Assembly (NCBI GenBank): GCA_965232985.1
Contig: CBDDRC010000042.1
Span: 124,001 to 188,000, forward strand
Source of the DNA: JADFDG01 sp965232985
GTDB taxonomy: Bacteria > Pseudomonadota > Gammaproteobacteria > Pseudomonadales > JADFDG01
DNA length: 64,000 nt
Direction of reading: 5' to 3'
The notes under the pieces are model-generated. The model was given only the letters and a program-made list of their open reading frames with translations, searched no databases and was not told where the DNA came from. This document shows positions 8,066 through 16,722 of this stretch, piece by piece. A program made the position numbers and the translations under genes. The stretch's first letter is position 1. Each line of letters opens with the position of its first letter.

Positions 8066-9175
8066 TCATGCCTCGTACACCAAACCGAGTGACTCGCCCA
8101 CCGCAGCACTGAGCAACTTGCCAGCACGCACCGACAGGCCAGCACGTAAACACGGATCTTGTATCAGCGCCGTCTTGATGCCATGGTCGGCAAGCGCCAG
8201 CACGAACGGCAGCGTCGCGTTGGTGAGCGCGCGTGTGGATGTGCGCGGCACCGCGCCCGGCATGTTCGCCACGCAGTAATGCACGATGCCTTCCTCGACA
8301 TAAACAGGATCAGCATGCGTCGTTGGCCGGCTGGTCTCGAAACAACCACCCTGATCGATGGCAACATCGACAACCACCGAGCCTGGCTGCATCGCTCGTA
8401 ACATGGTGCGATCGACCAGCTTCGGCGCACCGGCACCCGGCACCAACACGGCACCGATCACCAGATCCGCACGCTGCACGAGATGCGCGATCGCCTGCCG
8501 CGTGCTGTGGCAGGTTTCGCTGCGATGGTCGAGCGCGACCGAGATTGCCTGCAACTGTGACAATTCCTTGCCGACCACCGTGACGCGCGCGCCCATGCCC
8601 ACCGCAACCTGCGCCGCTGCAGTGCCTACCACGCCGGTGCCGATGATCACGACGTGTGCCGGCGCAACACCGGTAGCGCCGCCGAGCAACATGCCTTTGC
8701 CGCCGTTCGGTTTGGTGAGGTAATGCGCGCCGGCCTGCACCGCCAGCTTGCCGGCAATTTCGCTCATCGGCGCGAGCAACGGCAGGCGGCCTGCCGCATC
8801 GGTCACGGTTTCATAGGCGATATACGTCGCCCCGGTTTTCAGCAGCGCTTCGGTAAGCGCACGCGATGCGGCAAGATGCAGATAGGTGAACACCGTGTGC
8901 CGTGGCGCGATCAACGCGTATTCCTGCGGCTGCGGTTCCTTTACCTTGACGATCAGCGCGGCTTGCGCAAAAACTTCCGCTGCGGTACCGAGCACGGTCG
9001 CACCGGCTTTGCGGTATTCGTCATCGCTGAACCCTGCACCGGCACCGCCATCTTTCTCGACGAACACACGATGGCCGTGGTGCACCAGTTCCGCAGCGCC
9101 GTAAGGCGTCATCGCAATGCGGAATTCCTGCGTCTTGATTTCCTTCGGAACGCCGATATCCATACGCACGTCCAT
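8066..9175 (-). CDS. ald: Alanine dehydrogenase with a changed cofactor-binding residue
   Basis: The 369-residue protein matches the Ald family throughout: Arg19 (FRIAMTP), Lys79 (VKVKEP), His100 (TYLHLAA) and Asp274 (VAIDQGG) are the expected substrate and catalytic residues. The Rossmann motif is GTGVVGTAAAQVAVGMG. At the end of the second beta strand, where NAD-dependent Ald enzymes carry an Asp that binds the adenosine ribose, this protein reads VTVVGKELSQL, with Gly202-Lys203 instead. That suggests altered NAD/NADP preference, which is inference. The enzyme interconverts L-alanine and pyruvate plus ammonia. The gene lies between thyA and folA on the same strand, seven bases or fewer from each, so it is probably co-transcribed. 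Confidence 0.92.
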   Translation of the reverse strand: MDVRMDIGVPKEIKTQEFRIAMTPYGAAELVHHGHRVFVEKDGGAGAGFSDDEYRKAGATVLGTAAEVFAQAALIVKVKEPQPQEYALIAPRHTVFTYLHLAASRALTEALLKTGATYIAYETVTDAAGRLPLLAPMSEIAGKLAVQAGAHYLTKPNGGKGMLLGGATGVAPAHVVIIGTGVVGTAAAQVAVGMGARVTVVGKELSQLQAISVALDHRSETCHSTRQAIAHLVQRADLVIGAVLVPGAGAPKLVDRTMLRAMQPGSVVVDVAIDQGGCFETSRPTTHADPVYVEEGIVHYCVANMPGAVPRTSTRALTNATLPFVLALADHGIKTALIQDPCLRAGLSVRAGKLLSAAVGESLGLVYEA

Positions 9176-9181
9176 GCCTGT

Positions 9182-9976
9182 TTATACTGCCACCGGCGCT
9201 TTGATATGGGGGTGTGACTGGTAACCCTCCAGGGTGAAATCCTCGTAACGGAACCCGAAAATATCCTTCACATCCGGGTTGATTTTCATCACCGGCAGCG
9301 GCAACGGCGGGCGCGAGAGTTGCAGATCGGCCTGCTCAAGATGGTTGCTGTACAGATGGCAGTCGCCGCCGGTCCAGATGAAATCGCCCGGCGCCAGCTC
9401 GCATACCTGCGCCACCATCATTGTCAGCAGCGCGTAGCTGGCGATATTGAACGGCACACCGAGGAAGATGTCGGCGCTGCGCTGGTAGAGCTGGCAACTC
9501 AACTTGCCATCCGCAACGTAAAACTGGAAAAACGCATGACATGGCGCCAGCGCCATATTCGGAATGTCGGCAACGTTCCAGGCGCTGACGATCAGCCGGC
9601 GCGAATCCGGATTGGCCTTGATTTGCGCGATCACCTGCGCGATCTGGTCGATATGCCCGCCCGACGGCGTCGGCCATGAACGCCACTGGTACCCGTAAAC
9701 CGGCCCGAGCTCACCGCCCTCCTTCGCCCACTCGTTCCAGATGGAGACACCGTTTTCCTTCAGGTAGCGGACATTGGTCTCGCCCATCAGGAACCACAGC
9801 AACTCGTGGATGATCGATTTCAGGTGCAGTTTTTTGGTGGTGACGACCGGGAAACCCTGCCCGAGATCAAAGCGCATCTGGTAACCAAACACACTGTAGG
9901 TGCCGGTGCCGGTGCGATCGGATTTGCCGGTGCCGTGCTCACGCACATGGCGCATCAGATCGAGATACTGTTTCAT
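9182..9976 (-). CDS. thyA: Thymidylate synthase
   Basis: At 264 residues this is the canonical ThyA length. Catalytic Cys146 lies in ALAPCHAFFQF, the dUMP-binding arginines in PDSRRLIVSAWN, and RSADIFLGVPFNIASYA is the folate/dUMP region. It methylates dUMP using methylenetetrahydrofolate. The gene follows lgt by about 34 bases on the same strand, the order known from E. coli (lgt-thyA), and is followed by ald and folA, which recycles the dihydrofolate it produces. The ATG start is consistent with family N termini (MKQYLDLMRHV). Confidence 0.97.
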   Translation of the reverse strand: MKQYLDLMRHVREHGTGKSDRTGTGTYSVFGYQMRFDLGQGFPVVTTKKLHLKSIIHELLWFLMGETNVRYLKENGVSIWNEWAKEGGELGPVYGYQWRSWPTPSGGHIDQIAQVIAQIKANPDSRRLIVSAWNVADIPNMALAPCHAFFQFYVADGKLSCQLYQRSADIFLGVPFNIASYALLTMMVAQVCELAPGDFIWTGGDCHLYSNHLEQADLQLSRPPLPLPVMKINPDVKDIFGFRYEDFTLEGYQSHPHIKAPVAV

Positions 9977-10010
9977 GCAGACATTCCCGAAAATATTCCC
10001 ACAAGCGGCC

Positions 10011-10811
10011 TTACTTTCCGGCCGGCATGATCCGTTTGCGATAAGCGAGCAGCAGCAGGAATACGCCCACGATCATCAGCGGAATGCTCAACAACTGGCC
10101 CATCGTCAGCCAGTCGAAGGCGATATAGCCAAGCTGCACGTCCGGTTCACGGAAAAATTCCGTGCCGAAACGGAACGTGCCGTAGCCCAACGCAAACACC
10201 CCGGACACCGCGTATCGCGGGCGCGGCCGCTGCGAGAAAAACCAGACGATAAGGAACAGCACAATGCCTTCGGTAAAGGCCTGGTACAACGGCGAGGGAT
10301 GCACAAGAAAATCGACCTGCGGCCACTGCATCGCCCAGGGCAACGACGCCTCGGCCGCGCGGCCTGGCAACTCACCGTTGATGAAATTGCCGATGCGGCC
10401 GGCGAACAACCCGGCAGGCACCAGCGGCGCCGTGAAATCGACCACGTCCCAATACGCCTTTTTGTGCTTACGACAGAACAGCCACACGGCAACCATCACG
10501 CCGAGAAAACCACCGTGAAAACTCATGCCGCCAACCCACAGCTTGAATATCCACAGCGGATTTTCAACGAAGGAATCGAAGTTGTAGAACAACGTGTAAC
10601 CGATACGGCCGCCGAGGATAACGCCCAGTGCCGCGTAAAAAATCAGATCGTCGACCTGTTCGGCCGTCCAGTTGCGCCAGGCCTGTTTGACCCGTTGACG
10701 GCCCAGCCACCAGGCGGCGACGAAGCCAATCAGGTACATCAGGCCATACCAGTGAACCTGCAGGGGGCCAAAGGCGATGGCGACGGGGTCGGGTTGCGGA
10801 TGAACGAGCAC
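10011..10811 (-). CDS. lgt: Prolipoprotein diacylglyceryl transferase
   Basis: This 266-residue inner-membrane enzyme has about seven hydrophobic segments. The Lgt signature is GRIGNFINGELPGR around the catalytic Arg139, with conserved His99 in MSFHGGFLGVM. It transfers diacylglycerol from phosphatidylglycerol to the lipobox cysteine of prolipoproteins, the first step of lipoprotein maturation. Likely substrates in this window include the lipobox proteins near 38.8-40.1 kb. It is first in a minus-strand cluster lgt-thyA-ald-folA and diverges from the NRDE gene with about 83 bases between starts. Confidence 0.97.
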   Translation of the reverse strand: MLVHPQPDPVAIAFGPLQVHWYGLMYLIGFVAAWWLGRQRVKQAWRNWTAEQVDDLIFYAALGVILGGRIGYTLFYNFDSFVENPLWIFKLWVGGMSFHGGFLGVMVAVWLFCRKHKKAYWDVVDFTAPLVPAGLFAGRIGNFINGELPGRAAEASLPWAMQWPQVDFLVHPSPLYQAFTEGIVLFLIVWFFSQRPRPRYAVSGVFALGYGTFRFGTEFFREPDVQLGYIAFDWLTMGQLLSIPLMIVGVFLLLLAYRKRIMPAGK

Positions 10812-10894
10812 GGCAGGACTCCTGGGGGTCGTGCCGCATTCTAGCGCCTGCCGCGCGTATTCGCTGGCTGGCCCGGCGAGGCATAATCGCCGGC

Positions 10895-11674
10895 ATGTGC
10901 GTCCTGTTTATCGCCTGGAAATCACACCCCCGCTATCGCCTCGTGCTCGCCGGCAACCGCGACGAGTTCCGCGCCCGGCCGGCTGCACCGCTGGCCCGCT
11001 GGAGCCAGCACCCGGACGTCGCCGGCGGCCGCGATCTCAAGGCAGGCGGCAGTTGGCTGGCGGCAACCGCTACCGGCCGCTTTGCAGCCGTCACCAACTT
11101 CCGGCAAGTGCCGCTGACCGCAGGCCGTCACTCGCGCGGCGCGCTGGTCAGCGACTTCGTTTGCGGTGCCGACACGCCCGCCGCCTTTGTGCGCAAGCTG
11201 GCGATCAACGGCGCGGATTACGGCGGCACCAACCTGTTCACCGGTGACCACGACAGCCTCTGGCACTGGTCCAATCGCGGTGAAGTCACCCAGTTGATGG
11301 CGCCGGGCCTCTATGGTCTGTCGAACGGCATGCTGGAAGACGATTGGCCGAAGATGCGGCGTGGCCGTGCGGCGCTGCTGCGCCTGATCGCCGCCGACAC
11401 ACTCGACGAGGAGGCCCTGTTCGCCGTACTCACCGACCGCACGCCGGCGGCTGACCATGAACTGCCCGACACCGGCGTCGGCCGCGACATGGAACGGGCG
11501 CTGTCGTCGATCTTCATTGCCGGCGACGACGGCACGAGTCTGAATTTGCCGAATGCCTACGGCACACGTGCCAGCACCCTGCTGCTCATTGGCCACGATG
11601 GCCGCGTCCGGATGCGCGAAAAGCGCTGGGGCGCCGGCGGCAAATCCGAAGGCGAGAGCAGCCTCACGCTGTAG
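10895..11674 (+). CDS. NRDE/TANGO2-family protein
   Basis: The 259-residue protein begins MCVLFIAW and carries the family-defining Asn-Arg-Asp-Glu at residues 21-24 (LAGNRDEF). Further conserved patches are DLKAGGSWLAAT and GLSNGMLEDDWPK. TANGO2-like proteins have an Ntn-hydrolase-like fold with an N-terminal Cys (Cys2 here) and have been linked to heme or lipid handling; the bacterial role is not settled. It stands alone on the plus strand between the divergent lgt cluster and the convergent ygfX gene. A weak hairpin (ccggca/tgccgg near 11681) lies just after the stop. Confidence 0.88.
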   Translation: MCVLFIAWKSHPRYRLVLAGNRDEFRARPAAPLARWSQHPDVAGGRDLKAGGSWLAATATGRFAAVTNFRQVPLTAGRHSRGALVSDFVCGADTPAAFVRKLAINGADYGGTNLFTGDHDSLWHWSNRGEVTQLMAPGLYGLSNGMLEDDWPKMRRGRAALLRLIAADTLDEEALFAVLTDRTPAADHELPDTGVGRDMERALSSIFIAGDDGTSLNLPNAYGTRASTLLLIGHDGRVRMREKRWGAGGKSEGESSLTL

Positions 11675-11714
11675 ACCGGCAGATCATGCCGGCAGGCGCA
11701 TGCCGTGCATGGCC

Positions 11715-12137
11715 CTACGGGCCGAGGCGAACGCGGGCACGCCAGCGGCGGAAACTGTCCGGGTGCGTCGCGGCGCGCAATACCGCAACGCGTTTCGCAC
11801 CCAGCAGGCGCCGCCAGCCACGGCGTTCGATGAACACGAATACCGCGCAGCTGCCAAACAACGCATAGCCGGCATAGCGGCCACTGCGGGTGCGACCGTC
11901 AGCGTAGTGGAGCAGCACCGTTTCCCCGTCGCCAGCCAACTCAATACGGCGCACGCCCCGGGCAATCTCGTCCAGCCAGACTTTCAGCAGCAAGCCGGCC
12001 ATGGCCAGCAGCAACGCAATGCGCAACGCCAGCGGGTGATTCGACACCCATGCGGCAGCGACCGCACACAGGAAGGTGGCGAGCAACACCGAGGCCAACA
12101 GCGGCGCGGGCTGCAACTCAGCCGACAGCTTCGGCAT
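11715..12137 (-). CDS. ygfX: YgfX/CptA-family membrane protein
   Basis: From the ATG at 12137 the protein has 140 residues. Two adjacent membrane segments (about residues 10-50) are followed by a soluble C-terminal part with GRYAGYALFGSCAVFVF. This matches the YgfX/CptA architecture. The ATG lies inside the end of sdhE, overlapping by 20 bases, the usual arrangement of the sdhE-ygfX pair in gammaproteobacteria. YgfX has been described both as a toxin-like partner of SdhE and as a membrane protein of unclear role; nothing here decides between these. The frame extends upstream, but that part would be buried in sdhE. Confidence 0.8.
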   Translation of the reverse strand: MPKLSAELQPAPLLASVLLATFLCAVAAAWVSNHPLALRIALLLAMAGLLLKVWLDEIARGVRRIELAGDGETVLLHYADGRTRSGRYAGYALFGSCAVFVFIERRGWRRLLGAKRVAVLRAATHPDSFRRWRARVRLGP

Positions 12138-12387
12138 GGGCCAGCACCTGATCGACCATGGCCGCGAGCGCCGCTGCACCCGGCCGCTCGCAGCGGGTGA
12201 ACCAGGCGAACAGGTCGGCGTCCGAGCAATCCAGCAGATCAAGAAAAGCTTCCTGAGCGGCGCGATCGAGCGTATCGAAGCGTTCCGCGCGGAATGGCGT
12301 CAGCAACACTTCCGTTTCCTTCATGCCACGCCGGCAATCCCAAGACAGCCGTTGCAGGCGGTAAGCAAATTCAGCGGCGGATCGCAT
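12118..12387 (-). CDS. sdhE: FAD assembly factor SdhE
   Basis: This small soluble protein of 89 residues carries the RGMKE motif (residues 20-24), the signature with which SdhE helps covalent flavinylation of succinate dehydrogenase and fumarate reductase. The family pattern LFAWFTRCERPGAAAL appears near the C terminus. I chose the ATG at 12387 because upstream in-frame codons read as low-complexity non-coding sequence. It overlaps ygfX by 20 bases and diverges from ygfZ, whose product also acts in folate/FeS enzyme maintenance. This neighbourhood is well known in gammaproteobacteria. Confidence 0.93.
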   Translation of the reverse strand: MRSAAEFAYRLQRLSWDCRRGMKETEVLLTPFRAERFDTLDRAAQEAFLDLLDCSDADLFAWFTRCERPGAAALAAMVDQVLAHAEAVG

Positions 12388-12583
12388 GGCGTCTCTCGGG
12401 GGTGCGTCTCTTGACGAAAGAGTCTCTTGACGAAAGCGCCTCGGCAGGCGCGCGACGATTATAAGGCGCGCAGTCGGCCCGCGATTTCCCTTGCGTCGCG
12501 TGCGGCTGAAATCATTCGCTGGTATTCGTATCATCCCCGGGCCGACCAGCCCGTCAGTCATTGCCCACAGAACCCTTGCCGCC

Positions 12584-13468
12584 ATGAAAACCGCTGCCAG
12601 CGCCACCTTCAGCCGCCTGCCTCACCTCGGTGTGCTTGCCATCGACGGCGCCGACGCCGTGACCTTCCTGCAGGGCCAGGCGACCTGCGACTGCCGCCAG
12701 TTGTCCGCCACCCGTGGCGCGCTCGGCGCCCTGTGCAATCTGCAGGGACGGATGATCGTTTCGTTTTATGTGCTCGCCGTGGCCGATGGCCTGCAGCTGG
12801 TGATGCCGCGCGATCGCATCGCGGCCATACTCACACACCTGAAAAAATACGCGGTTTTTTCCAAGGTCACCCTGCGCGATGAACGTGAATCACTGGTTGT
12901 GCTCGGCATGCCCGCTGCTGGCGCGGCCTTTGCTGCCGAGCCCTTCGCCATCACGGTACAAGACGATATTTTCTGCCTGCAATTGCGTGCGCAACGGGTT
13001 CTGGGGCTTGCCCCGGTGTCGCACTTTGCCGCAGCCATCGACGGCAGCGATGCCTGGCGTGCGGCGGCGATCGCTGCCGGCGAATTGCTGATTGATACTG
13101 CCAATGCCGATCGCTTCCTGCCGCAGGCGCTCAACTATGACGTAATCGACGGCGTCAGCTTCAACAAAGGCTGTTACACCGGGCAGGAAATCGTGGCGCG
13201 CATGCATTTCAAGGGAAAGATGAAAGAACGCTTGCATATTGCAGCGGCCGACGTTGCCGCTGCACCGGGCGCGAACACGGCCATCGTCAACGCGAGTGGC
13301 AAGCCCGTGGGCGAGGTGGTCGACGCCGTCATCAACGCCGGCCATTGCACGCTTGCTGCGGTCATCCGCCACGATGCCGCCCGCACCGAAAACTTGCACC
13401 TGGGTGACGCACAGGGCGCGCCCATCGTCTTGCGCACCATGCCCTATCTGCTGCCGGATGCAGGCTGA
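12584..13468 (+). CDS. ygfZ: Folate-binding FeS-cluster factor YgfZ
   Basis: The 294-residue protein has the GcvT-like tetrahydrofolate-binding fold and the diagnostic motif K-G-C-Y-T-G-Q-E, with conserved Cys197. The N terminus has LQGQATCDC, where GcvT homologues bind folate. YgfZ supports synthesis or repair of certain iron-sulfur enzymes. I chose the ATG at 12584, where the family similarity begins; a longer frame from 12491 adds an unlikely 31 residues. It is divergent from sdhE with about 196 bases between starts and nearly meets the convergent mmsB gene (15 bases). Confidence 0.9.
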   Translation: MKTAASATFSRLPHLGVLAIDGADAVTFLQGQATCDCRQLSATRGALGALCNLQGRMIVSFYVLAVADGLQLVMPRDRIAAILTHLKKYAVFSKVTLRDERESLVVLGMPAAGAAFAAEPFAITVQDDIFCLQLRAQRVLGLAPVSHFAAAIDGSDAWRAAAIAAGELLIDTANADRFLPQALNYDVIDGVSFNKGCYTGQEIVARMHFKGKMKERLHIAAADVAAAPGANTAIVNASGKPVGEVVDAVINAGHCTLAAVIRHDAARTENLHLGDAQGAPIVLRTMPYLLPDAG

Positions 13469-13483
13469 AGCAGCCCGTCGTGA

Positions 13484-14395
13484 CTATTTTGCAGAAGGCT
13501 TCGTTACGGAAAGTGTTGCGAACAGTTTTTGGATACTCGAAAAATCGAGATCGTCGGCCCCGGCGCGCCCATGCATGGCATACAGATTGCGCGCCAGCGC
13601 ACCCAGCGGCGTGGTTGAACCGGAGGCCTGCGCCGCCTCCATGGCCAAGGAGAGATCCTTGTTCATCAATCGCGTCTTGAAGCCGCCATCGTAGTTGTGC
13701 GATGCCGGCACGTTGTCCATCACGCCCGGATACGGGTTGTACAGTTCCAGCGACCAGTTGCGTCCGGAACTCTTCAGCATGATTTCGCTGAGTGTTTTTG
13801 GATCAAGGCCGTTATCAACACCGAGTTGCAGCGCTTCGGCGGTGCCGATCATGTGAATGGCGAGCAGCATATTGTTGCAGATTTTCGCCACCTGACCCGC
13901 ACCGTGACCGCCGGCATGAAACACATTCTTGCCCATATGCAGCAGGAACGGCCGGGCGCGCTCAACGGCATTGTCGTTGCCGCCGCAAATGAACGTGAGC
14001 GTACCGGCCAGTGCACCCGCAACACCACCGGATACCGGCGCATCAATAAAGGCGAGGCCTTGTGCCTGCGCCGCTGCCGCCACCTTGCGCGGCGCCTGCG
14101 GTGCAACCGTGGACGAATCGATCAATAACGCTGTCGGCGCAACCAGCGCCAGAAGATTGCCGCTACCAAGGTAAAGGTCTTCCATCGACTGCGTCGTCGG
14201 CAACATGGTGATCACCACCTGCGCGCCCTGCACCGCCTCGCTGACCGTCGTGCAACCCGTGCAACCGCCTTCCTTCGCCTTCTGCACGGCAGCCGGCACC
14301 ACATCGAACGCGCGCACGGCATGGCCGGCCTTCACGAGGTTGTGCGCCATCGGGCCGCCCATCTGGCCGAGGCCGAGAAATGCGATCGTGGTCAT
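13484..14395 (-). CDS. mmsB: 3-hydroxyisobutyrate dehydrogenase
   Basis: The 303-residue protein begins with the family Rossmann motif FLGLGQMGGPMAHNLVKAG. It has the substrate-binding DAPVSGGVAGALAGTLTF and the catalytic-lysine region GHGAGQVAKICNNML. It oxidises 3-hydroxyisobutyrate to methylmalonate semialdehyde, the substrate of the MmsA protein encoded three genes upstream. It is the last gene of the minus-strand operon mmsA-acyl-CoA dehydrogenase-hydrolase-mmsB. Gaps between the genes are under 30 bases, and a purine-rich GGAGAG sits before its ATG. The alternative of a glyoxylate/succinic semialdehyde reductase in the same family is made unlikely by the operon. Confidence 0.93.
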   Translation of the reverse strand: MTTIAFLGLGQMGGPMAHNLVKAGHAVRAFDVVPAAVQKAKEGGCTGCTTVSEAVQGAQVVITMLPTTQSMEDLYLGSGNLLALVAPTALLIDSSTVAPQAPRKVAAAAQAQGLAFIDAPVSGGVAGALAGTLTFICGGNDNAVERARPFLLHMGKNVFHAGGHGAGQVAKICNNMLLAIHMIGTAEALQLGVDNGLDPKTLSEIMLKSSGRNWSLELYNPYPGVMDNVPASHNYDGGFKTRLMNKDLSLAMEAAQASGSTTPLGALARNLYAMHGRAGADDLDFSSIQKLFATLSVTKPSAK

Positions 14396-14422
14396 GATGC
14401 TCTCCTTTGTTTTTCTGTCTGC

Positions 14423-15538
14423 TCAAAGATCCGCAAGCGGATGCGGGTCGAACGGGGCACTGAAGAATTCGTCGAGGTATTTTTGTGGCACCGAGGCAAC
14501 ATCCCTGTGCTGCCACTGCGGGGTATTGTCCTTGTCGATCAGCAGCGCGCGCACACCCTCGGCAAAATCCGGGTGCCGCAGGCACTGCACGGCAACAATG
14601 AGCTCCATACGGAAAACGTCGGCGAGCGACAAATACTTACCGCGGCGTATCTGCTCCCACACCAGCAGCGCCGTTGCCGGGCAACCGCCACGCAGCGTTT
14701 TTTGCGCACGCTGGATCCACGGCTCAGTACTGTCGCAGGCGAGTATCTGCGCGACCACGGCATCGCAGTCGTCAGCGTCGGCAAGTTGCCCGATCAATTC
14801 GAAATGCGCGCGCACATTCGATAACGGCCGTTCGACGCTGTTAGCACGCTCAAACCGCCTGAGCAGGTTGCCTGTTGTTGCACGATTGAGCGGCACGGAT
14901 TCCGTCCAGCTCGCGGCGACCAGCGCCGCGATAACCGCCTGCCGCTGCGCATGCGCAATAAAGCGATCGGCCAGGCCAAGAAACAACACGTCGGCAGCAT
15001 TGCAGTGCGCACCGGTGAGGCCGAGGAACAGACCAGTACGGCCCGGCATGCGATTGAGGAAAAAACTGCCGCCGACATCCGGAAACAGGCCAATGGTGAT
15101 TTCCGGCATGGCAAAGCGGGTGCTTTCAGTGACTATACGATGTGACGCACCCGCAAACAGGCCAACGCCACCGCCCATGACCACACCGTGCCCCCAGGCC
15201 ACAATGGGTTTCGGGTACGTGTGAATGCGGTAATCGAGGCGGTATTCCTGCCCAAAAAAAGATTCCGCGTAGTCGTTGCGTTTGGTCATGCCGCATTCGC
15301 GCGCAGACTCATACAGCTTGCGCACGTCACCACCGGCACAGAAACCCTTGTCGCCCGCGCCGTCGAGCACCACACAGACGACCTGTGGATTGTCCTGCCA
15401 GGCGAGCAACTGGCGATCAAGCAACCCGATCATTTCCAGTGTCAGCGAATTAATTGATTTCTCGGCATTGAGTGTGGCGCGCGCGACGACATAGCCGTCG
15501 GCAGTAGGAATTTCCTCGAACAAAACCGGTTGCGTCAT
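14423..15538 (-). CDS. 3-hydroxyisobutyryl-CoA hydrolase (crotonase fold)
   Basis: The 371-residue length is typical of the HIBCH branch and longer than that of enoyl-CoA hydratases. Characteristic patches are GFCAGGDVRKLYE, VMGGGVGLFAGASHRIVTE and the HIBCH-type PEITIGLFPDVGGSFFL, whose Glu is the catalytic residue of the hydrolase. It removes CoA from 3-hydroxyisobutyryl-CoA in valine degradation, feeding MmsB immediately downstream. The start is an ATG 14 bases after the acyl-CoA dehydrogenase stop. It might also act as an enoyl-CoA hydratase, since no dedicated hydratase is in the operon, but the motifs favour the hydrolase. Confidence 0.88.
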   Translation of the reverse strand: MTQPVLFEEIPTADGYVVARATLNAEKSINSLTLEMIGLLDRQLLAWQDNPQVVCVVLDGAGDKGFCAGGDVRKLYESARECGMTKRNDYAESFFGQEYRLDYRIHTYPKPIVAWGHGVVMGGGVGLFAGASHRIVTESTRFAMPEITIGLFPDVGGSFFLNRMPGRTGLFLGLTGAHCNAADVLFLGLADRFIAHAQRQAVIAALVAASWTESVPLNRATTGNLLRRFERANSVERPLSNVRAHFELIGQLADADDCDAVVAQILACDSTEPWIQRAQKTLRGGCPATALLVWEQIRRGKYLSLADVFRMELIVAVQCLRHPDFAEGVRALLIDKDNTPQWQHRDVASVPQKYLDEFFSAPFDPHPLADL

Positions 15539-15552
15539 GGTGCAGCTTTCCG

Positions 15553-16722
15553 TCAGCGGATACGGGACGCGGCGTCAGCGTCGGCGAGCAGCCGCCTGGC
15601 GACAATCAGCCGCATGATTTCGTTGCTACCTTCAAGAATCTGATGTACGCGCGTATCGCGTACGTGCCGCTCAAGCGGGTATTCGCGAATATACCCGTAA
15701 CCGCCGTGCAGCTGCAGCGCCTCGTTGCACACATTGAAGCCGACGTCGGTGGCGAAACGCTTCGCCATGGCGCAGTAGGTCGTCGCTTCCTCGTCGCCCT
15801 CATCCAGTTTCCAGGCTGCCATGCGCACCATCTGCCGCGCCGCAACCAGCTCTGTTGCCATGTCGGCAAGGCGGAACTGCAGCGCCTGGAATTCCGCCAG
15901 CGCCTTGCCGAACTGCTTGCGTTCGTTGAGATAGGCCGCCGCGCGCTCAAGTGCTGCCTGGGCAGTGCCGACCGAACAGGCGGCGATATTCAGCCGGCCG
16001 CCGTCGAGGCCTTTCATGGCGATGCGGAAACCTTCGCCCTCGGCGCCGATGCGCAAGCGCGCCGGAATGCGCACGTTATCGAACGAGATAAGTCGCGTGG
16101 GCTGCGACTTCCACCCCATCTTGTCCTCGTTGCGACCATAGCTGATACCTTTCGCGTCGGCCGGCACGAGGAAACAGGTAATACCTTTCGGGCCATCGGC
16201 GCCGGTGCGGGCCATCAGCACCAGCGCGTCGGTGGCGCCGGCACCGGAAATAAATGCTTTAGATCCGTTCAGCACATAGTCGTCGCCATCCGGCACGGCA
16301 CGTGTTTTCAGCGCCGACGCATCGGAGCCTGCGCCGGGTTCGGTGAGCGCGTAGGACGCCAGTTTTTCACCGCTGGCAAGCAACGGCACCCATTCGGATT
16401 GCACCGCTGCCGAGCCGAAACTGCTCGCCATCCAGGTGGCCATGTTGTGGATGCTGATGTACGCGGTGGTTGAAGTGCAGGCAGCAGACAGCTCCTCAAA
16501 CACCAGCGTTGCATCCAGCCGCGACAGCCCCATGCCGCCAAAATCCGGTGGGCAGTACAGCGCGCAAAAACCCAGTGCACCGGCACGGCGGATCACGTCC
16601 ACAGGAAAGTGGCTGTTTGCGTCCCACTCGGCCGCAAAAGGTGCCATCTCCTTCTGCGCAAAGGCTCGCGCGGTGGCGCTGATCGCGCGCTGGTCGTCAG
16701 TGAGCTCGAAGTTCATTGCCAC
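15553..16722 (-). CDS. Acyl-CoA dehydrogenase, probably isobutyryl-CoA dehydrogenase
   Basis: The 389-residue flavoprotein shows the full acyl-CoA dehydrogenase fold: ALTEPGAGSDASALKT (flavin/substrate motif), the middle beta domain with KGITCFLVPAD, and the C-terminal LEGSNEIMRLIVARRLL, whose first Glu is the expected catalytic base. Length and the pattern GGYGYIREYPLERHVRDTR fit the short/branched-chain (ACAD8-like) subgroup. Position between mmsA and the hydrolase gene in a valine degradation operon makes isobutyryl-CoA the likely substrate. The mmsA stop directly abuts this start on the minus strand. Substrate choice is inferred from context. Confidence 0.9.
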   Translation of the reverse strand: MAMNFELTDDQRAISATARAFAQKEMAPFAAEWDANSHFPVDVIRRAGALGFCALYCPPDFGGMGLSRLDATLVFEELSAACTSTTAYISIHNMATWMASSFGSAAVQSEWVPLLASGEKLASYALTEPGAGSDASALKTRAVPDGDDYVLNGSKAFISGAGATDALVLMARTGADGPKGITCFLVPADAKGISYGRNEDKMGWKSQPTRLISFDNVRIPARLRIGAEGEGFRIAMKGLDGGRLNIAACSVGTAQAALERAAAYLNERKQFGKALAEFQALQFRLADMATELVAARQMVRMAAWKLDEGDEEATTYCAMAKRFATDVGFNVCNEALQLHGGYGYIREYPLERHVRDTRVHQILEGSNEIMRLIVARRLLADADAASRIR

